From Prevotella sp. (GTDB lineage: Bacteria > Bacteroidota > Bacteroidia > Bacteroidales > Bacteroidaceae): a stretch of DNA of 64,000 nt. The stretch's first letter is position 1. The number at the start of each line of letters is the position of its first letter. The notes below the pieces were generated by a model. The model had not been told where the DNA came from, searched no databases, and was given only the letters and a program-made list of their open reading frames with translations. The position numbers and the translations under genes are program-made. Shown here piece by piece: positions 26,857-33,753 of this stretch. The stretch is from positions 210,538 through 274,537 of the forward strand of contig JALCDQ010000003.1 in NCBI GenBank assembly GCA_022641735.1, given 5' to 3'.

Positions 26857-27648
26857 CTATGATTTTATCCCAGAGAGAAATTCATGGAGAGCTTCACCAG
26901 GCTTTTCTGCCTTCATAAAAGTCTCTCCAATGAGAAATCCACGGAAGCCTACAGCACGCAAATCGCTGACTGTAAGAGGCGTTCCAATACCACTCTCGCT
27001 CACTTTACAAACACCCTTCGGAAGCTTATCAGCAAGCCGATAACTATTCTGAACATTCGTTATGAACGTTCCAAGATTACGGTTGTTGATGCCATACATA
27101 TCCGGCTCCAAACCTGCATACTCCAAATCACGCTCACTGTGCATCTCCAACAGCACCTCCATGCCCAATTCATGCGCCTTTTCCATCAGTTGACTGCACT
27201 CGTCTTCAGAAAGACACGCAGCGATGAGAAGCACTGCCGAAGCCCCACTATATCGCGCTTGAAGCAACTGATATTCATCGATGATGAAGTTCTTGTATAG
27301 GATTGGAATCGTAACTCCAGAGATACGGGCAGCCTGAATGAATTCATCATAACCGCCAAAGTACTTCTGATCGGTAAGGATGCTCAATGCTGTGGCCCCA
27401 TGACGCTGATAATCCAGTGGCACAATGTCCGACTTCGCATCTTTGTGAATCCACCCTTTAGAAGGCGATTTACGCTTAAATTCAGCGATAATGCCCGTTT
27501 TTGACTCCATCAAAGCCTTTTGCATGGAAGGGACGGGCACATTCAGAGCCTTTTCTGCCATGGCATAAAGCTGTCGGATAGGCAATATCTGTCGAAACTC
27601 GGCAATCTCTTTGCGCTTATAAGCAACGATTTCTTCTAAGATGTCCAT
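26857..27648 (-). CDS. trpC: Indole-3-glycerol phosphate synthase
   Basis: The 263-residue TIM-barrel enzyme has MDILEEIVAYKRKEI at the start, EFKRKSPSKGWI with the catalytic Lys, LTDQKYFGG, YKNFIIDEYQ, GINNRNLGTF and SESGI. It closes the ring of carboxyphenylamino-deoxyribulose phosphate. I use the ATG at 27648, 8 nt after the trpD stop; a TTG four codons upstream would overlap trpD. Confidence 0.97.
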   Translation of the reverse strand: MDILEEIVAYKRKEIAEFRQILPIRQLYAMAEKALNVPVPSMQKALMESKTGIIAEFKRKSPSKGWIHKDAKSDIVPLDYQRHGATALSILTDQKYFGGYDEFIQAARISGVTIPILYKNFIIDEYQLLQARYSGASAVLLIAACLSEDECSQLMEKAHELGMEVLLEMHSERDLEYAGLEPDMYGINNRNLGTFITNVQNSYRLADKLPKGVCKVSESGIGTPLTVSDLRAVGFRGFLIGETFMKAEKPGEALHEFLSGIKS

Positions 27649-27656
27649 GGATGAAA

Positions 27657-28661
27657 TCAACTGTTATATTCAACGAATTTCTTGAAGGTAGCCTTTGCCT
27701 TACCACTCTCGATGCTCTCACGGGCAATATCGAGGCATTCTTCTATGCTCTTCTTGCCCTTCTCCATCACCTGAATACCAAAGGCTGCATTTGCCATAAC
27801 CACATTTTTCTGACCAGGGAGAGCCCTGTTTTCAAGCACGGCATCAAATATTTCTTTGGCCTCTTCTTCGCTGGCTCCAGCCACCAATTCCTCTGGTTTG
27901 ACGAGAGGAAAGCCTAAATCTGAAGGCTTGAACACTTTCTCATAAGCATTTGTGGTAACCTTGAAGTCGCTCGTAAGCGAAATCTCGTCATAGCCATCAA
28001 TGCTGTTCACGATGCCATAATCGATGCCTATCTTCTGATAAACCTGATGATAGAGGCGCATCTGATTGAGATTGGCAACACCAAGAAGCTGTGCCTTTGG
28101 GCGAGAAGGATTCACGATAGGCCCGAGAAGGTTGAATACCGTAGGGAATTGAAGAGCCTTTCGGATAGGCCCTACAAACTTCATAGCCTTAGCGAAGAGC
28201 TGAGCATGCAGATACACAATGCCTGCCTCATTGAGAGAACGGTTGAGTTTGTCAATGTCAGAAGTGAACTTCACTCCATGCTGAGCAATCACATTCGATG
28301 CTCCACTTACAGATGTAGCTGCAAAATTGCCGTGTTTAGCCACCTTATAACCTGCTCCCGCTATCACAAAACAAGAAGTGGTAGAGATGTTGAAAGTGTT
28401 CTTGCGGTCGCCACCAGTTCCCACTACATCGATATAGCGGTCACAATCGAGGATGGCAGGAACGCCAGTTTCCAAGATACCATCACGAAATCCGAGCAGT
28501 TCTTCCACCGTTACGCCACGCATCTGAAGAGCCGTAAGCAAAGCAGTAATCTGCTCATCAGGATATTCACTCTGAGTAATACCAATCAAAATTTGCTTGG
28601 TTTCCTCACGCGTCAGTTGCTCATGATTGAGCATACGATTCAAAATGTCTTTCATTGCCAT
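27657..28661 (-). CDS. trpD: Anthranilate phosphoribosyltransferase
   Basis: The 334-residue enzyme has the family signatures VVGTGGDRKNTFNISTTS, KHGNFAATSVSGASN and RPKAQLLGV. It transfers phosphoribose to anthranilate. It is the first structural gene of the operon, starting at the ATG at 28661 with an AGGAG ribosome site 8 nt upstream. The attenuator hairpin lies 54 bp upstream. Confidence 0.97.
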   Translation of the reverse strand: MAMKDILNRMLNHEQLTREETKQILIGITQSEYPDEQITALLTALQMRGVTVEELLGFRDGILETGVPAILDCDRYIDVVGTGGDRKNTFNISTTSCFVIAGAGYKVAKHGNFAATSVSGASNVIAQHGVKFTSDIDKLNRSLNEAGIVYLHAQLFAKAMKFVGPIRKALQFPTVFNLLGPIVNPSRPKAQLLGVANLNQMRLYHQVYQKIGIDYGIVNSIDGYDEISLTSDFKVTTNAYEKVFKPSDLGFPLVKPEELVAGASEEEAKEIFDAVLENRALPGQKNVVMANAAFGIQVMEKGKKSIEECLDIARESIESGKAKATFKKFVEYNS

Positions 28662-28714
28662 AATTAAAATCTCCTATATTTTTTATTTTTAAAAGTTCCA
28701 AAACTCACTAAACG

Positions 28715-28744
28715 AAAAAAGGCCTGTCGCAGTAACGACAGGCC
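28715..28744 (-). terminator. trp operon attenuator terminator
   Basis: On the minus strand a perfect 9-bp stem, GGCCTGTCG and CGACAGGCC around a 6-nt loop, is followed by six T. It lies after the leader peptide and before trpD, the position of a transcription attenuator. By eye I could not find a convincing alternative (antiterminator) pairing; CTCAA in the leader ORF against TTGAG just before the stem is the best candidate. Confidence 0.85.
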
Positions 28745-28790
28745 TCAATTCTATATATTATCATCAGAAATATCTACACGGCTTCGTAAC

Positions 28791-28850
28791 TCACGACTTT
28801 TTTAATCTTGAGAAACGCCACCACCATGCTGTAGAAACTGATAATATCAT
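28791..28850 (-). CDS. trpL: trp operon leader peptide (19 residues)
   Basis: An ATG on the minus strand opens a 19-codon ORF encoding MILSVSTAWWWRFSRLKKS, with three consecutive Trp codons (28818-28826) and a TGA at 28791-28793. It sits about 20 nt after the predicted transcription start and 47 nt before the terminator stem. Three adjacent Trp codons in so short an ORF directly upstream of the trp genes are very unlikely by chance. The peptide should sense charged tRNA-Trp by ribosome stalling, as in classical trp attenuation. The ribosome-binding region is weak (AAAGAAT), as is usual in this phylum. Confidence 0.9.
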   Translation of the reverse strand: MILSVSTAWWWRFSRLKKS

Positions 28851-28877
28851 ATTCTTTAATATCTTTTATTTCGATTG

Positions 28878-28908
28878 CAAAGTTATATTATTTATTTCAT
28901 TCTACCAA
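28878..28908 (-). promoter_or_regulatory. Promoter of the trp operon
   Basis: On the minus strand TTG at 28906-28908 and TAACTTTG at 28878-28885 are 20 bp apart, giving transcription from about 28870 and a leader of about 210 nt that contains trpL and the attenuator. Confidence 0.8.
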
Positions 28909-28994
28909 CTTTTTGAATGAAAAACTTGAGTTTTAATATCAATTTAACATTTACACCTTATTATATAATAAGCTTCTCTATTCCTGAAAGTAAG

Positions 28995-29070
28995 CATTGG
29001 TATTTGTTTCTCTATCGAAAACAGTCTGTTTTCCTATGCGAAACAGTCTGTTTTTCTATGGAAAACAAAT
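28995..29070. repeat. 22-bp-period palindrome array, locus J (different core)
   Basis: The perfect palindrome GAAAACAGTCTGTTTTC (29017-29033) recurs nearly unchanged with CAGTCTG words at 29022 and 29044, and a third, shorter AACA match at 29066; each step is 22 bp. The separator is CTATG. A degenerate unit precedes at about 28995. The array lies between the trp promoter and the small ORF before rpe. The rest of the gap (29071-29177) is AT-rich with no clear promoter. Confidence 0.65.
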
Positions 29071-29177
29071 GCAAGAAACCATCTTTTGGGGGAATAAAAA
29101 TAATTATTCGTTTCATATAATAAAGACAAGATATCATCGTTTGAATAATATATGAAAACAAAAAGACTATATCGCCT

Positions 29178-29303
29178 ATGAAGTTTTTTACACCCGAAGA
29201 AATCGAACCATCAGAGAAAACTCTGAATATCATCCGTCAGATTGCCCGCACTTATCGTGTCGTGCATGTCAATGGAAAGGAAATCTCGTATTGCATCAAT
29301 TAA
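29178..29303 (+). CDS. Small conserved-looking protein upstream of rpe (41 residues)
   Basis: An ATG at 29178 opens a 41-codon ORF beginning MKFFTPEEIEPSEKTLNIIR and continuing QIARTYRVVHVNGKEISYCIN, with a stop at 29301-29303, 13 bp before rpe. It is predicted helical and basic in its second half. I recall short Bacteroidales proteins of the form EEIxPSExTLNxIRQxARTYR, but cannot search for them here. Amino-acid composition and the tidy spacing to rpe support a real gene. Function is unknown; it is too small for an enzyme and could be a partner protein or regulator. Confidence 0.65.
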   Translation: MKFFTPEEIEPSEKTLNIIRQIARTYRVVHVNGKEISYCIN

Positions 29304-29316
29304 TTATCACACTCAA

Positions 29317-29967
29317 ATGAATACCTTAGTATCCCCTTCTTTGCTTTCCGCAAATTTCCTTGACTTAAAAGGAGAGATGGAAATGATTAACGAGAGTGAG
29401 GCTGACTGGCTTCACATGGATGTGATGGATGGAGTCTTCGTGCCTAACATATCCTTTGGTTTCCCTGTTATACAAGCCGTTTCCAAAGCCTGCAAGAAGC
29501 CTCTCGATGTGCATCTGATGATTGTACATCCTGAAAACTATATTGAACAGACAGCTAAAGCGGGAGCAATGATGATGACCGTGCACTATGAGGCAAGCCT
29601 TCATCTTAACCGTACGCTCAATGCTATACATGCTGCAGGCATGAAAGCAGGCGTTGCCTTGAATCCTTCCACGCCCGTAAGCGTCTTGGAAGACATCATC
29701 CTGGATGCCGATTTGATACTCATTATGAGCGTAAATCCCGGATTCTCAGGACAGAAGTTTATAGAGAATACCTATAAAAAAATCACCCAACTGAAGCAAT
29801 TAATCAAATCTTCAGGGAGCCATGCTGTAATAGAAGTTGACGGAGGAGTACAAAATGAAACAGCTCCAAAACTTGTTGAAGCTGGAGCTGATGTGCTGGT
29901 AAGCGGCAATTATGTCTTCAAATCAGCAGATCCGAAAGCCACTATTCATTCCTTAAAACAACTGTAA
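29317..29967 (+). CDS. rpe: Ribulose-phosphate 3-epimerase
   Basis: The 216-residue TIM barrel starts at MNTLVSPSLLSANFLDL (29317). It shows the metal-binding DWLHMDVMDGVFVPNI and VHLMIVHP, then SVNPGFSGQKFI and the catalytic Asp in AVIEVDGGVQ. It interconverts ribulose-5-phosphate and xylulose-5-phosphate in the pentose phosphate pathway. Its stop codon directly abuts the stop codon of the convergent sigma factor gene with no base between them. Confidence 0.97.
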   Translation: MNTLVSPSLLSANFLDLKGEMEMINESEADWLHMDVMDGVFVPNISFGFPVIQAVSKACKKPLDVHLMIVHPENYIEQTAKAGAMMMTVHYEASLHLNRTLNAIHAAGMKAGVALNPSTPVSVLEDIILDADLILIMSVNPGFSGQKFIENTYKKITQLKQLIKSSGSHAVIEVDGGVQNETAPKLVEAGADVLVSGNYVFKSADPKATIHSLKQL

Positions 29968-30564
29968 TCAGTCAAGTTGCAAAGCAATATGATGCGCTTT
30001 TGCCATTCTTCTCAAATTAAGAACGGCATATCTCATGCGCCCTAAAACGGTGTTGATGCTCACTTCGGTAAGCTCTGCAATCTCTTTGAATGACATCTCC
30101 TGATAAAAACGCATGAATACTACTTCACGCTGAGGCGTTGGCAGCAGATTCATCATTTTTTTTACATCACGGAGAACCTCCTCGTTTACAAAACAATTCT
30201 CAATATTTCCGTCCAAGAGGTCATTGCTGCTGATGTTGGAAAGGTCGTTATCCTCAGTCGGCTCAACGATCTTTTCTCCTTTTTGACCACGATATAAATC
30301 CATAATTACATTATGCGCTATACGCATAACCCATGCTGAGAATTTGCCACTGTCTGTATATTTGCCTTGCTGGAGTTTCATGATAACCTTCACGAATGTC
30401 TCTTGGAAAACATCGTTAGCTACCTCTCTATCCCTTACCAAGAAAAGGATATACGAGAAAAGTTTCGTCTTATTGTGCATTAACAATAAATCGAAAGCCC
30501 TATTATTACCATCAATATAAGACAACGCCAATTCTTCATCGGTCATCTCATTCAGATTCTTCAT
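29968..30564 (-). CDS. ECF-family RNA polymerase sigma factor
   Basis: The 198-residue protein has sigma region 2 (YILFLVRDREVANDVFQETFVKVI, then FSAWVMRIAHNVIMDLYR, residues about 40-95) and region 4 (LPTPQREVVFMRFYQEMSFKEIAELTEVSINTVLGRMRYAVLNLRR, residues about 140-187). No anti-sigma factor is adjacent, unlike the FecI-like factors of this phylum. It might be a stand-alone, constitutive or general ECF sigma; the target promoters are unknown. Its own promoter is of the housekeeping type. Confidence 0.93.
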   Translation of the reverse strand: MKNLNEMTDEELALSYIDGNNRAFDLLLMHNKTKLFSYILFLVRDREVANDVFQETFVKVIMKLQQGKYTDSGKFSAWVMRIAHNVIMDLYRGQKGEKIVEPTEDNDLSNISSNDLLDGNIENCFVNEEVLRDVKKMMNLLPTPQREVVFMRFYQEMSFKEIAELTEVSINTVLGRMRYAVLNLRRMAKAHHIALQLD

Positions 30565-30647
30565 TTCCTTAAATATTTAATTTTAAGTAAAGGTAATAAT
30601 CAATAGGCTTTTTCTTTTTATTGTATTTAAATTGTTAATATTGTTTG

Positions 30648-30679
30648 CAAATTTATGATATTTCATTGATTTAGCCAAA
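30648..30679 (-). promoter_or_regulatory. Promoter of the ECF sigma gene
   Basis: On the minus strand TTTG at 30676-30679 and TAAATTTG at 30648-30655 are 20 bp apart. The leader is about 75 nt. Confidence 0.75.
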
Positions 30680-30718
30680 TTTTTAACATAAAAATTTCAA
30701 TAAAAATGAAAAATATAA

Positions 30719-30776
30719 GAGGTTGGTGCAGGATGCTACCAACCTCAATGCCTGATTTCGTAAAAAGCACGAAATC
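30719..30776 (-). ncRNA. Two adjacent perfect hairpins, possible small RNA or 3' structure
   Basis: GAGGTTGGT/ACCAACCTC (9 bp, about 30719-30746) and GATTTCGT/ACGAAATC (8 bp, about 30754-30776) stand side by side. Upstream on the minus strand TTTG and TATATTTA, 20 bp apart, make a plausible though imperfect promoter, and T-rich sequence follows the second hairpin. It could be a small RNA or extra 3' structure behind the GH57 gene. No ORF fits. Confidence 0.35.
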
Positions 30777-30849
30777 TAAAACACGCCGTAAATATAAATG
30801 ATAATTTTGAAAAAAACAAATTTTTAACATAAAATCTGTATATAGAACT

Positions 30850-30883
30850 AAAAAAGGCCTCATCTTTTGCAAGATAAGGCCTT
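30850..30883 (-). terminator. Terminator of the alpha-glucan operon
   Basis: AAGGCCTCATCTT and AAGATAAGGCCTT form a 13-bp stem with one mismatch and a TTGC loop. On the minus strand six T follow. It is 44 bp past the GH57 stop. Confidence 0.8.
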
Positions 30884-30926
30884 ATTCTATACTTATTTCA
30901 AAGGTTTCTTTTACTTCTCTGTTAAC

Positions 30927-32342
30927 TTATTCTTTTTTCGGTGCAACGGGCTTTTCAGCTGTCTTTTTGCTGTCAGTTTTCTTTGCTGCTGCCGCTTTAG
31001 TCGCAGGTTTCTTATCCACTTTTGCACGAAGTTTATCACTTGCAGCCTCAATTTTCTCTATTTTTGCCTGCAAACGAGTGATTTCCTTGTCTTTCATTTC
31101 AATCTCATCACCCTGGTTCTTAATGGTTGTCAGGAGACCTTCCAACTCATCATTATCAATATCTTCAGGGTAAAGATTATTCACTCGAGTGATAAAATCG
31201 CCAAGAATATTCGTGTAATTGGTGAAAGCATCGAAAGGAGATGCATAGATACCTCTATCTATTCCCACGCCTGAAGGCTTGGTTGTCATAAAGCGGAAGT
31301 TATCGGTTGCCTGCAGATAATCCCAATCCTGATTGATACGAGGGTCGTTGGCAATGCGCACACGGTCAGCAACGCTATAGAGTTTATTGAATGCCTCTCT
31401 CTGCATTGGATTTCCCAACCATGTGGAAACATCGCGTTCTTCATCCATCCAAGACAGCGTATCTGGCACATCCAGATTGCCTGCGCTCTTCATCTTCATG
31501 CAAACTTCGGTAGGAGTAGAGAATGTGATGCCCTTTTGCTTTGCACATACAGGGAGTGCTTTAAGGAAGTCAAGGATATTGCTGGATAATGGTTGCGCGA
31601 TGCCAATGGCTGAAAGATTCATGAAAATGCCATAGAACTGCTCCTCCTCAGGGAAATTGGCTATCTTCTGAATATAGTTATCGGCAAAGAGTGGATAACC
31701 GTCCCAGTCGCTATTGCTGAATCTCAAGGAGATATCATCACTCAAATTGACATCCCGAAGAAGAAGTTTCAAGTTAGGAGCAAGGGCACAATTATAAAGA
31801 TAATGCGGTGATTTCCAACCCAATACATGCTTTGCTCCTTCCGTAAGCATACCCTTGAAACCAAATTGGGATGCCTGCAAGCCGATGTCATCACTATAGA
31901 TAAGTCCGGAATTGCGAAGTATCTTCGGCTTCTGTCCGAAGTACTCATTGATTTTCTCCATTTGTTTCTTAATCTCAGCAGCAAAACTTTCCTCGTTTAC
32001 CAAAGAGGAAAGGCCGTGAGAATAAGGCTCTGCAAGGAATTCGACACAGCCAGTCTCATTCAATTCCTGCAACTTCTCAAGCACCTGAGGAGCATGCACT
32101 TCGAGCTGCTCAATGCCCACTCCCGAGAGAGAGAAGGCTACCTTGAAAGACTTGCCGTTATCCTTTATCATCTCCAAAAGGGTGTTCAGGGCTGGCATAT
32201 ATGACCGTTCGGCTATATCACTTATCGAACGCTCGTTCTCATAATCATCATAATAATAATGATCGGTGCCGATATCAAAGAAGCGATATCGTTTCAGATG
32301 AATAATCTGATGTATCTCGAAATATAAACAAATTGTTTTCAT
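30927..32342 (-). CDS. GH57 family alpha-amylase-like glycoside hydrolase
   Basis: The 471-residue cytoplasmic protein belongs to glycoside hydrolase family 57 (MKTICLYFEIHQIIHLKRYRFFDIG). The GCVEFLAEPYSHGLSSL block contains the probable nucleophile Glu, and the FSNSDWDGYPLFADNY block the acid Asp. After residue 385 it has a coiled coil (DNDELEGLLTTIKNQGDEIEMKDKEITRLQ) and a Lys/Ala-rich basic tail. It ends an operon with a GT4 and a debranching enzyme, a triad familiar in Bacteroides and Prevotella, so it probably acts on stored glycogen. Confidence 0.92.
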   Translation of the reverse strand: MKTICLYFEIHQIIHLKRYRFFDIGTDHYYYDDYENERSISDIAERSYMPALNTLLEMIKDNGKSFKVAFSLSGVGIEQLEVHAPQVLEKLQELNETGCVEFLAEPYSHGLSSLVNEESFAAEIKKQMEKINEYFGQKPKILRNSGLIYSDDIGLQASQFGFKGMLTEGAKHVLGWKSPHYLYNCALAPNLKLLLRDVNLSDDISLRFSNSDWDGYPLFADNYIQKIANFPEEEQFYGIFMNLSAIGIAQPLSSNILDFLKALPVCAKQKGITFSTPTEVCMKMKSAGNLDVPDTLSWMDEERDVSTWLGNPMQREAFNKLYSVADRVRIANDPRINQDWDYLQATDNFRFMTTKPSGVGIDRGIYASPFDAFTNYTNILGDFITRVNNLYPEDIDNDELEGLLTTIKNQGDEIEMKDKEITRLQAKIEKIEAASDKLRAKVDKKPATKAAAAKKTDSKKTAEKPVAPKKE

Positions 32343-32367
32343 TTTTCTATTTGATATTTATTGGTTT

Positions 32368-32452
32368 CTAAAAGATGGCTTTTTACTCTCCTATTAACGG
32401 TCTTTTACGCCGTAAGTAACGGTTGTTTACCCTGTAAAAGATGGTCTTCTAC
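32368..32452. repeat. 22-bp-period palindrome array, locus F (4 units)
   Basis: Units start at 32368, 32390, 32412 and 32434 with spacers TCT, GCC and CCT. The third, GTAAGTAACGGTTGTTTAC, keeps the outer half-sites. It is inserted between two genes of one leftward operon, so it must be tolerated within or read through by that transcript. Confidence 0.85.
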
Positions 32453-32467
32453 AAATCGTGCCGTCAT

Positions 32468-33736
32468 CTACTTCCATCCAAGCGTCCGTTCATAGAGTTC
32501 TCTTATCCATGCGCCCACTTTCACCCAAGTGATTTGGTCGACCTCATTCTTCCCTTCCTGCTGGAGGTAATGGAAAAGGCTCTCATTATGGCAGATGGAA
32601 TATATGGCATCAGCCATTGCGTGAATATCCCAATAATCGACTTTGATGCAATTGTTGAGAATCTCCGCGCAGCCGCTCTGTTTTGAGATAATGGTAGGAG
32701 TTCCACATTGCATGGCTTCTAAAGGAGAGATTCCGAAAGGCTCGCTCACAGATGGCATCACATAGACATCGGAGTCTTTCAGACATTCATACACCTGCTT
32801 GCCGCGCATGAAACCAGGAAAATGGAACCTGTCGGCAATGCCTCTTTCGGCAGCAAGATATATCATCTGATCCATCATATCGCCAGAGCCTGCCATGCAG
32901 AAGCGCACTTTCCGCGTGCGATGAAGCACCATATTGGCAGCCTCCACAAAGTATTCAGGTCCTTTTTGCATAGTGATTCGCCCAAGGAAAGTTACGACCT
33001 TTTCTTTTCCAGTATGGTCAGGACGAGGAATATCCTGCAATTCCTGACGGAGTGGATACACTGCATTGTGCACGGTGAAGCACTTTCGAGGGTCCTGATG
33101 ATATTGATTGATTACCGTCTGACGGGTCAGTTCCGACACGCACATGATGCAATCAGCATTATCCATACCGTCTTTTTCTATCGAATAAACGGTAGGATTC
33201 ACATGTCCGCGAGACCGGTCGAAATCCGTAGCATGAACGTGTATGCAGAGGGGCTTGCCACTTACCTGCTTAGCATGTATGCCTGCAGGATAAGTAAGCC
33301 AATCATGCGCATGAATGATATCAAAATCGAAGGTGCGTGCCACTACTCCAGCTATCACCGAATAGTTGTTGATTTCCTCATGAAGATTGGCAGGATAGCC
33401 TCCCGCAAACTCCATGGCACCAAGGTCATTCACGTTCATATAATTGAAATCGCCATAGATATGCTCGCGCAATTTATAGTATAAATCGGGATCCATGACG
33501 TTTCCGATGCGATTTTTCACATAGTCGTAATCAACATCACGCCAAGCGATTGGCACGCAATTCATTGCCACCAAGTTGGCAGCGCTCTTGTCTTCATCAC
33601 CCCAAGGTTTAGGAAGACAAAGCGTAATCTCTACATCCCCCATGGCATGAAGCCCTTGAGATATTCCATAGTTGGCAGTAGCAAGACCACCATATACGTG
33701 AGGAGGATACTCCCATCCAAACATTAAAACTTTCAT
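32468..33736 (-). CDS. GT4 glycosyltransferase (starch/glycogen synthase-like)
   Basis: The 422-residue protein is a GT-B fold family 4 glycosyltransferase: MKVLMFGWEYPPHVYGGLATAN at the N-terminus, HAHDWLTYPAGI, FLGRITMQKGPEYF, and MPSVSEPFGISPLEAMQCGTPTII with the E-x7-E motif near residue 350. The opening resembles glycogen synthases. Together with the debranching enzyme (17 bp upstream) and GH57 it forms an alpha-glucan operon; I infer a role in glycogen synthesis. Sugar donor cannot be read from sequence. Confidence 0.9.
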   Translation of the reverse strand: MKVLMFGWEYPPHVYGGLATANYGISQGLHAMGDVEITLCLPKPWGDEDKSAANLVAMNCVPIAWRDVDYDYVKNRIGNVMDPDLYYKLREHIYGDFNYMNVNDLGAMEFAGGYPANLHEEINNYSVIAGVVARTFDFDIIHAHDWLTYPAGIHAKQVSGKPLCIHVHATDFDRSRGHVNPTVYSIEKDGMDNADCIMCVSELTRQTVINQYHQDPRKCFTVHNAVYPLRQELQDIPRPDHTGKEKVVTFLGRITMQKGPEYFVEAANMVLHRTRKVRFCMAGSGDMMDQMIYLAAERGIADRFHFPGFMRGKQVYECLKDSDVYVMPSVSEPFGISPLEAMQCGTPTIISKQSGCAEILNNCIKVDYWDIHAMADAIYSICHNESLFHYLQQEGKNEVDQITWVKVGAWIRELYERTLGWK

Positions 33737-33753
33737 CTGTTGCTCCTCCTTAT

